From Pseudomonas sp. MRSN 12121 (GTDB lineage: Bacteria > Pseudomonadota > Gammaproteobacteria > Pseudomonadales > Pseudomonadaceae), in NCBI RefSeq assembly GCF_000931465.1, contig NZ_CP010892.1, positions 5,727,388 through 5,791,387 of the forward strand: a DNA stretch of 64,000 nucleotides, read 5' to 3'. The stretch's first letter is position 1; every line of letters begins with the position of its first letter. The position numbers and the translations under genes were made by a program. The notes below the pieces were generated by a model. It saw only the letters and a list, made by a program, of their open reading frames with translations, made no database searches and was not told the origin of the DNA. Below, piece by piece: positions 16,115-24,037 of the stretch.

Positions 16115-17626
16115 ATGGCGCATAACGAAGCAGTAGACGTCGTATTGGTTGGGGCCGGCATCATGAGTGCCACCCTCGCTGTACTGCTCAAGGAGCTCGA
16201 CCCCGCGATCAAGCTGGAAGTCGTCGAGCTGATGGATTCGGGAGCCGCGGAGAGTTCCAACCCGTGGAACAACGCCGGTACCGGCCATGCCGGCCTCTGT
16301 GAGCTGAACTACACGCCACAGGCCGCCGACGGCTCCATCGATATCAAGAAAGCCGTGCACATCAACACCCAGTTCGAGGTGTCGAAGCAGTTCTGGTCCT
16401 ACCTGACCAAAAAAGGCACTTTCGGGTCGTCCAAGTCGTTCATCAGCCCGGTGCCGCACCTGAGCTTCGTGCAGGGCGACAGCGGTGTGGCCTTCCTGAA
16501 GAAGCGCTTCGAGAAGCTGAGCCAGCACCACGCGTTCGCGGACATGGAATACACCGAAGACAAGGCCAAGATGGCCGAGTGGATGCCGCTGATGATGCCG
16601 GGCCGCGCGCCGGACGAAACCATCGCCGCCACCCGTGTGATCAATGGCACCGACGTCAACTTCGGCGCCCTGACCAACCAGTTGCTCAAGCACCTGACCA
16701 GCGCGCCCGATGCCCAGGTCAAGTACTGCAAGCGCGTGACCGGCCTGAAGCGCAACAAGGACAACGGCTGGACCGTGAGCATCAAGGACGTCAACAGCGG
16801 CAACAGCCGCGACGTCGATGCCAAGTTCGTGTTCCTCGGCGCCGGTGGCGCGGCACTGCCGCTGCTGCAGGCCTCGGGTATCGAGGAAAGCAAGGGCTTC
16901 GGCGGCTTCCCGGTCAGCGGCCAGTGGCTGCGTTGCGACAACCCGGAAGTGGTCAAGCGGCACCAGGCCAAGGTCTACAGCCAGGCGGCCGTGGGGTCGC
17001 CACCGATGTCCGTGCCGCACCTGGATACCCGCGTGGTCGACGGCAAGAAATCCCTGCTGTTCGGGCCTTACGCCGGCTTCACCACCAAGTTCCTCAAGCA
17101 CGGTTCGTTCCTCGACCTGCCGATGTCGGTTCGCGCCGGCAACATCGGCCCGATGCTGGCCGTGGCCCGTGACAACATGGACCTGACCAAGTACCTGGTC
17201 AGCGAAGTCATGCAGTCCATGGAACAACGCCTGGAATCGCTGCGTCGCTTCTACCCGGAAGCCAAGGCCGAGGACTGGCGCCTGGAAGTGGCCGGCCAAC
17301 GGGTGCAGATCATCAAGAAAGACCCGAAGAAAGGCGGCGTGCTGCAGTTCGGCACCGAACTGGTCGCGGCCAAGGACGGCTCCCTGGCCGCCCTGCTCGG
17401 CGCCTCGCCGGGTGCTTCGGTGACCGTTTCGATCATGCTGGAACTGATCGAGCGCTGCTTCCCGGCCAAGGCCAGCGGCGAGTGGGCAACCAAGCTCAAG
17501 GAAATCTTCCCGGCCCGTGAAAAGGCCCTGGAAACCGACGCCGCGCTGTATCGCAAGATCAACAGCGAGAACAACGTCAGCCTGGAGCTGGTCGAGCAGA
17601 GCAGCGAAGCCGAAAGCTACGCTTGA
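16115..17626 (+). CDS. mqo: Malate:quinone oxidoreductase
   Basis: Mqo is a membrane-associated FAD enzyme that oxidises malate to oxaloacetate and passes electrons to quinone, replacing or supplementing malate dehydrogenase in the TCA cycle. The 503-residue protein starts with the FAD-binding motif DVVLVGAGIMSATLAVLLKEL, followed by SSNPWNNAGTGHAGLCELNY, the strongest Mqo signature, and ends with ASPGASVTVSIMLELIERCF near 430. GGAG lies 8 nt before the ATG, which overlaps the stop of a short upstream frame (TAATG). A strong terminator follows. The assignment is firm; the paralog number (mqoA or mqoB) is not. Confidence 0.95.
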   Translation: MAHNEAVDVVLVGAGIMSATLAVLLKELDPAIKLEVVELMDSGAAESSNPWNNAGTGHAGLCELNYTPQAADGSIDIKKAVHINTQFEVSKQFWSYLTKKGTFGSSKSFISPVPHLSFVQGDSGVAFLKKRFEKLSQHHAFADMEYTEDKAKMAEWMPLMMPGRAPDETIAATRVINGTDVNFGALTNQLLKHLTSAPDAQVKYCKRVTGLKRNKDNGWTVSIKDVNSGNSRDVDAKFVFLGAGGAALPLLQASGIEESKGFGGFPVSGQWLRCDNPEVVKRHQAKVYSQAAVGSPPMSVPHLDTRVVDGKKSLLFGPYAGFTTKFLKHGSFLDLPMSVRAGNIGPMLAVARDNMDLTKYLVSEVMQSMEQRLESLRRFYPEAKAEDWRLEVAGQRVQIIKKDPKKGGVLQFGTELVAAKDGSLAALLGASPGASVTVSIMLELIERCFPAKASGEWATKLKEIFPAREKALETDAALYRKINSENNVSLELVEQSSEAESYA

Positions 17627-17640
17627 GCCGCTCATGAAAA

Positions 17641-17676
17641 ACGCCCCGCTCTCCAGGAGAGCGGGGCGTTTTTTTA
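17641..17676 (+). terminator. Intrinsic terminator of mqo
   Basis: ACGCCCCGCTCT (17641-17652) pairs with AGAGCGGGGCGT (17658-17669) around a short loop and runs into seven T. This is a textbook Rho-independent terminator 15 bp after the stop codon. Confidence 0.95.
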
Positions 17677-17736
17677 TGGCCCTGGCGCAGTGCCGCGAGG
17701 ATCGCGAGCCAGCCCGCGCCTACAGGAACGCGCGGT

Positions 17737-18024
17737 TCAGCCGCGAGCCTTGTCGATCAGTTCGATGTAGTCGGCGGCGTTGCGCTGGTCCTGGATCAGG
17801 GCCACGAAGTCCTTGCCCTGTTCGTCCTGCCCGTTCAGGTCGTAGCCGGCCTCGACGAAGAACACCAGGAAACGCTCGAAATCGTCGATACGCAGGCCGC
17901 GATAGGCCTTGATCAGTTTGTGCAGGGAAGGTGAAGTGGCGTCGGCCGGCTCGAAATCGAGGAACAGCTTGATCTGCGCATCGCCGATCTCGTCACCAAT
18001 CACTTGTTTCTTATCTTTACGCAT
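17737..18024 (-). CDS. PA4642-family small protein
   Basis: A 95-residue soluble acidic protein, MRKDKKQVIGDEIGDAQIKL at the start, then FLDFEPADATSPSLHKL and DFERFLVFFVEAGYDLNGQD. The match to the conserved Pseudomonas PA4642 family is from memory of the sequence and from its place next to mqo, as in P. aeruginosa. The last part (ALIQDQRNAADYIELID) could form an ankyrin-like helix pair, but that is speculative. Function is unknown. Confidence 0.75.
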   Translation of the reverse strand: MRKDKKQVIGDEIGDAQIKLFLDFEPADATSPSLHKLIKAYRGLRIDDFERFLVFFVEAGYDLNGQDEQGKDFVALIQDQRNAADYIELIDKARG

Positions 18025-18087
18025 TGCCGACTCCAGCTCGCAGACATTTCACGGGGCACGCAGTGTACCCCCAGGCCGCGTCGCGCC

Positions 18088-18573
18088 TCAACGCGAGCGT
18101 ACCGCGCCAGTGTGCAGGTCGGCCCAGATGTGGCCGTTGGCATAGCTGAGGAACTGGCAATACACCGTGTCGTTGCGCAGCAGGTCCATCACCACCCGAT
18201 ACTGGGCCAGCGGGTAGAACAGGGTGAGGGTCTTGCTCTTGTCGTCGAACTGCGGCTTTTTCAGGCTTTTGCTCTCGCCGTCGAAATTCAGCAGCACCTG
18301 GCCGATGGTCGCCCCCTTGTTCAGCGGCTTGCCCTTGAGGCGGATCAGCACAGGCGAGGTCACGGGGATCGGTTGCTGATTGGATTGCCGCTGGCTGCCG
18401 ATCACCACCGAATACTCGGTGACCTGCAACAGCTGTTGCTGTTCGGGAACGCTGTCGCGCAGGGTCAGGTCGTCCGGCGGCAGGAACTGCGCGTGCATGG
18501 GCGCCGGGGCGGCGGCCAGGGGCAGGCTGAGGGTCAGAAGAAGGGCCGCGCTACTGCGAATCAACAGGCTCAT
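18088..18573 (-). CDS. Exported hypothetical protein
   Basis: The 161-residue protein has a Sec signal peptide (LLIRSSAALLLTLSLPLAAA, probable cleavage after Ala-Pro-Ala near residue 24) and a beta-rich mature part with TLRDSVPEQQQLLQVTEYSV and SPVLIRLKGKPLNKG. TGGAG lies 8 nt before the start. It is probably periplasmic. I do not recognise a domain. It lies in the small minus-strand group between hpt-wbuC and mqo, but the gaps of 60-140 bp do not show an operon. Confidence 0.7.
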   Translation of the reverse strand: MSLLIRSSAALLLTLSLPLAAAPAPMHAQFLPPDDLTLRDSVPEQQQLLQVTEYSVVIGSQRQSNQQPIPVTSPVLIRLKGKPLNKGATIGQVLLNFDGESKSLKKPQFDDKSKTLTLFYPLAQYRVVMDLLRNDTVYCQFLSYANGHIWADLHTGAVRSR

Positions 18574-18715
18574 GACAGGCTCCAGGCAGGTGGCCGAGCA
18601 CTCTAGCATGGGTTTTTGCTGTAAATCTCAGCCACTCTGCCGGCCACCGCCGAAGACCGCGAACGCCCGACGAAGAACCCGCGCGTTGTTGCTCCACGGC
18701 AGTGGCGATAAGGGA

Positions 18716-19189
18716 TCAGTCGAACTGGGCGCGCATCCAGGCCTGATAATCGGCCACGCCCGGCTCGCCTTCGCGAGGCGCCCAGCCCGCCAGTTCGCCC
18801 TCGCCTACCGGCCGATAGGGACCGGCCTTGCACTCGAACATCAGGCTGTCGGGCTCCAGCACCACCAGGCCATGAAAGACGCCAGCCGGAAGGTCCACAC
18901 CCACGCAGTCACCGCCCGCCTGCAAGATCCGCTTCGCCAGAACCTGGCCGGCCTCGTCGAAAATCAGCAGGCCCAGGCGTCCCTTGAGCACCAGCAGGGT
19001 CTCGGCCTTGTCGGCGCTCAAGTGACGATGCGGAGGAATGTAAGTGGCCGGTTGCAGACCCACGGCCATGCGGTGGCAAGGCTCTTCCATGGCGTGAAAG
19101 TTGTGGTGCTGGCGACCACGGGGATTGGCCGAGGCTTTCTCGGCCAACTCGTGGAACAACGACTGATCAAGAAAGCTCGGCTCGCTCAT
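18716..19189 (-). CDS. WbuC-family cupin metalloprotein
   Basis: The 157-residue protein has a cupin barrel with metal-binding pattern YIPPHRHLSADKAETLLVLKG and LPAGVFHGLVVL, as in the WbuC family of cupin-fold metalloproteins. WbuC was first seen in O-antigen clusters, but this copy stands in a core purine-salvage context. Its ATG lies only 3 nt after the hpt stop codon, so it is translationally coupled to hpt. No O-antigen genes are near, so a surface-sugar role is not supported here. Confidence 0.85.
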   Translation of the reverse strand: MSEPSFLDQSLFHELAEKASANPRGRQHHNFHAMEEPCHRMAVGLQPATYIPPHRHLSADKAETLLVLKGRLGLLIFDEAGQVLAKRILQAGGDCVGVDLPAGVFHGLVVLEPDSLMFECKAGPYRPVGEGELAGWAPREGEPGVADYQAWMRAQFD

Positions 19190-19192
19190 GAC

Positions 19193-19750
19193 TTACATCC
19201 CTTTGACGGCAAAAATCCCGGCAGCATTACGCCAGTAGCCCTTGTAGTCCATGCCGTAGCCGAAGATGTAGCGATCAACGCATGGCAAGCCAACGTAATC
19301 GGCCTTCAGGTCGGGACGGGCCTTGCGGTCGTGGTCCTTGTCGATCAGCACGGCGGTGTGTACTGCGCGGGCGCCGGCGTGTTTGCAGAAGTCGATGATC
19401 GCGCCCAGGGTGTGACCTTCGTCGAGGATGTCATCGATGATCAGTACATCGCGGTCGATGAAGGACACTTCCGGCTTGGATTTCCAGAACAGTTCGCCGC
19501 CGCTGGTTTCGTTGCGATAGCGGGTGGCGTGCAGGTAGGAAGCTTCCAGCGGGAATTGCAGGTGAGTCAGCAACTTGCCGGAGAAGATCAGGCCACCGTT
19601 CATCACGCAGAACACCACCGGATTGCGCTCCGCCAGTTGTTCATTGATTTGTGCACCGACTCGGGCGATGGCCGCCTCGACCTCAGCTTCGGTGTACAGG
19701 CAGTCAGCCTCGCGCATGATTTGACGGATATGCTCGAGATCAGCGGACAT
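19193..19750 (-). CDS. hpt: Hypoxanthine-guanine phosphoribosyltransferase
   Basis: Hpt converts hypoxanthine or guanine and PRPP into IMP or GMP in purine salvage. The 185-residue protein shows the PRPP-binding loop DVLIIDDILDEGHTLGAI (about 105-122) and the purine-contact region VGLPCVDRYIFGYGMDY. The start MSADLEHIRQ at 19750 has GGAG 8 nt upstream; a longer in-frame extension of 17 codons lacks family similarity. It forms a two-gene operon with the WbuC cupin gene and is divergent from upp, so purine and pyrimidine salvage genes share this locus. Confidence 0.93.
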   Translation of the reverse strand: MSADLEHIRQIMREADCLYTEAEVEAAIARVGAQINEQLAERNPVVFCVMNGGLIFSGKLLTHLQFPLEASYLHATRYRNETSGGELFWKSKPEVSFIDRDVLIIDDILDEGHTLGAIIDFCKHAGARAVHTAVLIDKDHDRKARPDLKADYVGLPCVDRYIFGYGMDYKGYWRNAAGIFAVKGM

Positions 19751-19916
19751 GGCGCTCTCCAGGGGGGTGGCAGTTTCGGAAAAGCGGGCAAAGGTACGCA
19801 TCCGGCCCGGTCAGATCAAGCGTTTCTGGACTAACGTACTGAGATGTCTATAGGACAACACCCTCGGATAGATTAATCTAGGCCGGTTTTTTTGCCCGCC
19901 GCCGGAGCCTTTCCCT

Positions 19917-20555
19917 ATGCCCATCCGTGAGATCCGCCATCCGCTGATCCGACACAAACTTGGCCTTATGCGCCGCGCCGACATTAGCACGAAGAATTTT
20001 CGCGAGCTCGCTCAGGAAGTCGGAGCCCTGCTGACGTACGAAGCCACCAAGGATCTGCCACTCGAATCCTACGAGATTCCGGGTTGGTGCGGTCCGGTCC
20101 AGGTCGAGAAGATCGCCGGCAAGAAGATCACCGTGGTGCCGATCCTGCGCGCCGGCATCGGCATGCTCGAGGGCGTGCTCAGCCTGATCCCGGGCGCCAA
20201 GGTCAGCGCCGTGGGCGTGGCCCGCAACGAGGAAACCCTGCAGGCCCACACCTACCTGGAAAAGCTGGTTCCGGAAATCGACGAACGCCTGGCCATGATC
20301 ATCGACCCGATGCTCGCCACCGGCAGCTCCATGGTCGCGACCATCGACCTGTTGAAGAAGGCCGGTTGCAAGGACATCCGCGCCATGGTGCTGGTCGCCG
20401 CTCCCGAGGGCATCGAGGCCGTCGAGAAAGCCCACCCGGACGTCACCATCTACACCGCGTCCATCGACCAGAAACTCAATGAACACGGCTACATCATCCC
20501 GGGCCTGGGCGATGCCGGCGACAAGATCTTCGGCACCAAGCAGAAGGACGCCTGA
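19917..20555 (+). CDS. upp: Uracil phosphoribosyltransferase
   Basis: Upp makes UMP from uracil and PRPP. The 212-residue protein carries VVPILRAGIGMLEGVLSLIP near 75 and the PRPP loop MIIDPMLATGSSMVATIDLL near 125, and ends with IPGLGDAGDKIFGTK, the uracil-binding signature. Length equals the family norm. It is followed after only 2 nt by uraA, forming a salvage-uptake operon. The AT-rich stretch at 19820-19890 upstream probably holds the promoter; no PyrR-type or other leader structure is obvious. Confidence 0.95.
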   Translation: MPIREIRHPLIRHKLGLMRRADISTKNFRELAQEVGALLTYEATKDLPLESYEIPGWCGPVQVEKIAGKKITVVPILRAGIGMLEGVLSLIPGAKVSAVGVARNEETLQAHTYLEKLVPEIDERLAMIIDPMLATGSSMVATIDLLKKAGCKDIRAMVLVAAPEGIEAVEKAHPDVTIYTASIDQKLNEHGYIIPGLGDAGDKIFGTKQKDA

Positions 20556-20557
20556 GC

Positions 20558-21832
20558 ATGCAGGACGAGTTCAACGATCCGCTCTGGCGCCAGGTCCTGT
20601 CTGGCGCCCAGATGCTCTTCGTGGCCTTTGGCGCGTTGGTGTTGATGCCGCTGATCACCGGTCTCGACCCCAACGTGGCGCTGTTCACGGCGGGTCTCGG
20701 GACTCTGCTGTTCCAGCTCGTGACGGGGCGCCAGGTGCCGGTGTTCCTGGCATCCAGCTTTGCCTTCATCACCCCGATCATCCTAGCCAAGGGCCAGTTC
20801 GGCCTGGCCGCGACCATGGGCGGCGTGATGGCGGCCGGTTTCGTCTACACCTTCCTGGGCCTGGCGGTGAAGATCAAGGGCACCGGCTTCATCGACCGGC
20901 TGCTGCCGCCGGTGGTCATCGGCCCGGTGATCATTTCCATCGGCCTGGCCATGGCGCCGATCGCCGCCAACATGGCGATGGGCAAGGCGGGCGATGGCAG
21001 TGAGCTGATTCATTACCAGACGGCGATGATGATCTCGATGCCGGCGCTGCTGACCACCCTGGTCGTCGCGGTGTTCGGCAAAGGCATCTTCCGCCTGGTG
21101 CCGATCATCTCCGGCGTGCTGGTGGGCTTCGCCCTGTCGTTCTACTTCGGCGTGGTCGATACCGCGAAGATCGCCGCGGCGCCCTGGCTGGCCCTGCCGC
21201 ACTTCACCGCGCCGGAGTTCAACTGGCAGGCGATCCTGTTCATCGTCCCCGTCGCGCTGGCCCCCGCCATCGAGCACATCGGCGGGGTTATCGCCGTCGG
21301 CAGCGTGACCGGTCGCGACTATCTGAAGAAGCCCGGCCTGCACCGCACCCTGTTCGGCGACGGCATCGCCACCACTGCTGCCGGGCTGTTCGGCGGCCCG
21401 CCCAACACTACCTACGCCGAAGTGACCGGCGCGGTGATGCTGACCAAGAACTACAACCCGAAAATCATGACCTGGGCGGCGATCTTCGCCATCAGCCTGG
21501 CGTTTATCGGCAAGTTCGGCGCGCTGCTGCAAAGCATCCCGGTGCCAGTGATGGGCGGGATTCTCTGCCTGTTGTTCGGCTCGATCGCCGCGGTGGGCAT
21601 GAACACCCTGATCCGCCACAAGATCGACCTGGGCGAAGCCCGCAACCTGGTGATCGTCTCGGTGACCCTGGTGTTCGGGATCGGCGGCGTGTTGATCGGC
21701 ACCGGCACCGGTCCGGACGACTTCGGTCTGAAAGGCATCGCCCTGTGCGCCATCGTCGCGATCGCGCTGAACCTGATCCTGCCGGGCAACGATGGCTGGA
21801 AGAACAAGAAGGCTGACGAACCGCTGATCTGA
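20558..21832 (+). CDS. uraA: Uracil permease
   Basis: UraA is a proton-coupled uracil importer of the NCS2 family in the inner membrane. The 424-residue protein has about 14 hydrophobic segments. Conserved features include FAFITPIILAKGQFG near 70, the substrate-site VALAPAIEHIGGVIAVGSVT near 235-255 and LFGGPPNTTYAEVTGA near 275. It is co-transcribed with upp, so uptake feeds directly into UMP formation. A large REP palindrome follows 24 bp after the stop codon and may serve as 3' end protection. Confidence 0.95.
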   Translation: MQDEFNDPLWRQVLSGAQMLFVAFGALVLMPLITGLDPNVALFTAGLGTLLFQLVTGRQVPVFLASSFAFITPIILAKGQFGLAATMGGVMAAGFVYTFLGLAVKIKGTGFIDRLLPPVVIGPVIISIGLAMAPIAANMAMGKAGDGSELIHYQTAMMISMPALLTTLVVAVFGKGIFRLVPIISGVLVGFALSFYFGVVDTAKIAAAPWLALPHFTAPEFNWQAILFIVPVALAPAIEHIGGVIAVGSVTGRDYLKKPGLHRTLFGDGIATTAAGLFGGPPNTTYAEVTGAVMLTKNYNPKIMTWAAIFAISLAFIGKFGALLQSIPVPVMGGILCLLFGSIAAVGMNTLIRHKIDLGEARNLVIVSVTLVFGIGGVLIGTGTGPDDFGLKGIALCAIVAIALNLILPGNDGWKNKKADEPLI

Positions 21833-21855
21833 GGATCGGCGTCAGCCGGAACATC

Positions 21856-21903
21856 CATCGCGGGCAAGCCTCGCTCCTGTAGGAGCGAGGCTTGCCCGCG
21901 ATG
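21856..21903. repeat. REP palindrome (REPIN-like), 23-bp perfect arms
   Basis: Positions 21856-21878 are a perfect inverse of 21881-21903 with a 2-nt GT spacer. The arm CGCGGGCAAGCCTCGCTCCT is the well-known Pseudomonas REP core. It lies between the convergent uraA and hemH genes, the usual location of such elements. Confidence 0.92.
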
Positions 21904-21907
21904 CGTT

Positions 21908-22924
21908 CTACAAGGCCAAAGGCGCGCGCTCGCACAGGGCGCTCAAGGCCCTGGCCCATTGCGGGTCGTCGTTCAGGCACGGCACCAGCACCAACTCCTC
22001 CCCGCCCGCCTCACGGAACTGTTCGCGACCGCGGTCACCGATCTCTTCCAGGGTCTCGATGCAGTCGGCAACAAAAGCAGGGCACATCACCAGGATCTTC
22101 TTCACCCCTTGCCGGGCCAGTTCGTCCAGGCGTGCCTCGGTGTAGGGCTCGATCCATTTGGCGCGCCCCAGGCGGGACTGGAACGACACCGACCATTTGC
22201 CCTCCTCCAACCCCATGCGCTCTGCAAATGCCCGGGCGGTATTCAGGCACTGGCCGCGATAACAGGTGGCGGCCACTTCGGGAGGCGCGTCACGGCAGCA
22301 ATCGCCTTCGAGGCTGTGACCGGGGTTGAGCTTTTTCAGGTGCCGCTCGGGCAAACCGTGGAAGCTCAGCAGCAGGTGGTCGAAGTCCTGCTGCAAATGC
22401 GGCCGGGCACTGGCCACCAGGGCGTCGAGGTACTCCGGCTGATCGTAGAATGGCTGCAATACCGAAAGCTGCACCGCAAGCTTCTGGTCGCGAATCACCC
22501 GCCGGGCTTCTTCCACCACCGTGGTCACGGTGCTGTCGGCGAATTGCGGGTACAGCGGCGCCAGGGTGATTCTTTTCTGCCCCTGGGCCACCAGGCGCAA
22601 CAACGCCGACTCGATGGACGGCTCGCCGTAACGCATCGCCAACTCCACCGGCCCCTGCTTCCACTCGCGGCTCATGACCGCCTGCAGACGGCGACTGAGC
22701 ACCACCAGCGGCGAACCTTCGTCCCACCAGATCGAAGCGTAGGCATGGGCCGACTGTTCCGGGCGCTTGATCAGGATCAGCGACACCAACAGGCGCCGGA
22801 CCGGCCACGGCAGGTCGATCACGTAAGGGTCCATCAGGAATTGATTGAGGTAGCTGCGCACATCCGCCACCGAAGTGGAGGCCGGCGACCCCAGGTTGAC
22901 CAGGAGCAACGCGTGATCGGTCAT
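21908..22924 (-). CDS. hemH: Ferrochelatase
   Basis: HemH inserts Fe2+ into protoporphyrin IX in the last step of heme synthesis. The 338-residue protein shows LLVNLGSPASTSVADVRSYL at the N-terminus, the active-site LLLSFHGLPERHL (catalytic His) near 188, CCRDAPPEVAATCYRGQC, SFQSRLGRAKWIEPYTE and MCPAFVADCIETLEEI near 272 with the conserved catalytic Glu. Its start lies 13 nt after the stop of the SDR epimerase gene, so the two form an operon. Hem synthesis appears twice in this window (hemA at 33.1 kb). Confidence 0.95.
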   Translation of the reverse strand: MTDHALLLVNLGSPASTSVADVRSYLNQFLMDPYVIDLPWPVRRLLVSLILIKRPEQSAHAYASIWWDEGSPLVVLSRRLQAVMSREWKQGPVELAMRYGEPSIESALLRLVAQGQKRITLAPLYPQFADSTVTTVVEEARRVIRDQKLAVQLSVLQPFYDQPEYLDALVASARPHLQQDFDHLLLSFHGLPERHLKKLNPGHSLEGDCCRDAPPEVAATCYRGQCLNTARAFAERMGLEEGKWSVSFQSRLGRAKWIEPYTEARLDELARQGVKKILVMCPAFVADCIETLEEIGDRGREQFREAGGEELVLVPCLNDDPQWARALSALCERAPLAL

Positions 22925-22937
22925 GCAACGTCCTATT

Positions 22938-23840
22938 TCAGAGGCGGCCGGACAAGTCGTCCAGGGCCGCGCGCAAATCAGTGAACTGGAAAGTGAACCC
23001 GGCGGCCAGCAAGCGCGCTGGCACCGTGCGCTGGCCCCCCAACAACAATAACGACAACTCCCCCAGGCCGAGGCGCAAGGCAAAGGCCGGCACCGGCAGC
23101 ACGGCCGGCCGGTGCAAGACGCCCCCCAGGGTCTTGGCGAATTCGCGATTGCGCACCGGCGTCGGCGCGCAGGCATTATAAGGACCGCTGGCATCATTGC
23201 GGTGCAGAAGAAAATCAATCAGGGCGATTTGATCCTTGATATGAATCCACGGCATCCACTGCCGACCGTTGCCGATCGGCCCACCCAGCGCCAGCTTGAA
23301 GGGCAGCAGCAAGCGCGACAGAAAACCGCCCTCGGCGGCCAGCACCAGGCCCGTGCGAATCAGCACCACGCGCATGCCCATGGCCTCGGCGCGTTGCGCC
23401 GTCTCTTCCCAGGCGATGCACAGCTGGCTGGCGAAATCTTCGCTGACGGGGGGCGAGTCCTCGTTCAGCTCGCGCTCGCCGCCATCGCCATACCAGCCGA
23501 CGGCCGAGCCGGAAATCAGCAGCCCGGGTTTCTGTTCACGGTTTTCCAGCCAGGCCAGCAGGCTTTCGGTCAGGGTGATCCGGCTGCTCCAGAGCAGCGC
23601 CTTGCGCTTGTGGGTCCAGGGGCGATCGGCGATCGGCGCCCCCGCCAGGTTGACGATGGCGTCGAGCGGCTCCTGCGCCAGCTCCTCCAGGCGAGCGATG
23701 CCACGCACTTGAGCGCCACACAAGGCGGGCACCTGGTCGGGCCGGCGACTCCACACCGTCAGTCGGTGACCCTGGGTCAGCCAGTGACGACAGAGCTGAC
23801 GTCCGATCAAACCAGTACCGCCGGTCAGCAATATGTGCAT
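22938..23840 (-). CDS. TIGR01777-family SDR epimerase (YfcH-like)
   Basis: The 300-residue protein is an extended short-chain dehydrogenase/reductase with an NAD(P) motif HILLTGGTGLIGRQLCRH at the N-terminus and AIVNLAGAPI, SGSAVGWYGDGGE and WMPWIHIKDQ as in TIGR01777/YfcH proteins. The enzymatic role in the family is undefined; a nucleotide-sugar epimerase-like reaction is assumed from the fold. It heads an operon with hemH and is divergent from the renalase gene; a degenerate TGTACA-type box pair lies in the shared 197-bp intergenic region. Confidence 0.88.
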   Translation of the reverse strand: MHILLTGGTGLIGRQLCRHWLTQGHRLTVWSRRPDQVPALCGAQVRGIARLEELAQEPLDAIVNLAGAPIADRPWTHKRKALLWSSRITLTESLLAWLENREQKPGLLISGSAVGWYGDGGERELNEDSPPVSEDFASQLCIAWEETAQRAEAMGMRVVLIRTGLVLAAEGGFLSRLLLPFKLALGGPIGNGRQWMPWIHIKDQIALIDFLLHRNDASGPYNACAPTPVRNREFAKTLGGVLHRPAVLPVPAFALRLGLGELSLLLLGGQRTVPARLLAAGFTFQFTDLRAALDDLSGRL

Positions 23841-23964
23841 GACATCTTCCTCGCGTGGCGTTTTACCCGCATCCCTAGTCTATTTTTATAAGCAGGGATC
23901 ATTTCAATCGGGCAGGCTCTGTGTTTAACAATAGGACACCCTGTAAATCCGATGACGCCGAAAG

Positions 23965-23990
23965 TTATACCAAAAAATAAAATTGTACAG
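23965..23990. promoter_or_regulatory. Degenerate LitR-type operator pair between the SDR-hemH operon and renalase
   Basis: TTGTACA at 23983-23989 is preceded exactly 18 bp upstream by TTATACC (23965-23971), which matches 5 of 7 bases. The 18-bp spacing equals that of the two better pairs at 25.2 kb. On the minus strand the left half contains TATAAC, a possible -10 of the SDR-hemH promoter. Confidence 0.5.
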
Positions 23991-24037
23991 ATTTAACCAC
24001 GGCGTGATCTGCACAGAAAGGTAAAACGAGGCCCCCT

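Noticed and set aside
16112..17635. A 507-codon minus-strand frame mirroring mqo
   Set aside because: It is an exact antisense shadow of mqo with no recognisable domain. The same holds for long minus frames opposite the kinase, gspD-gspE and upp-uraA.
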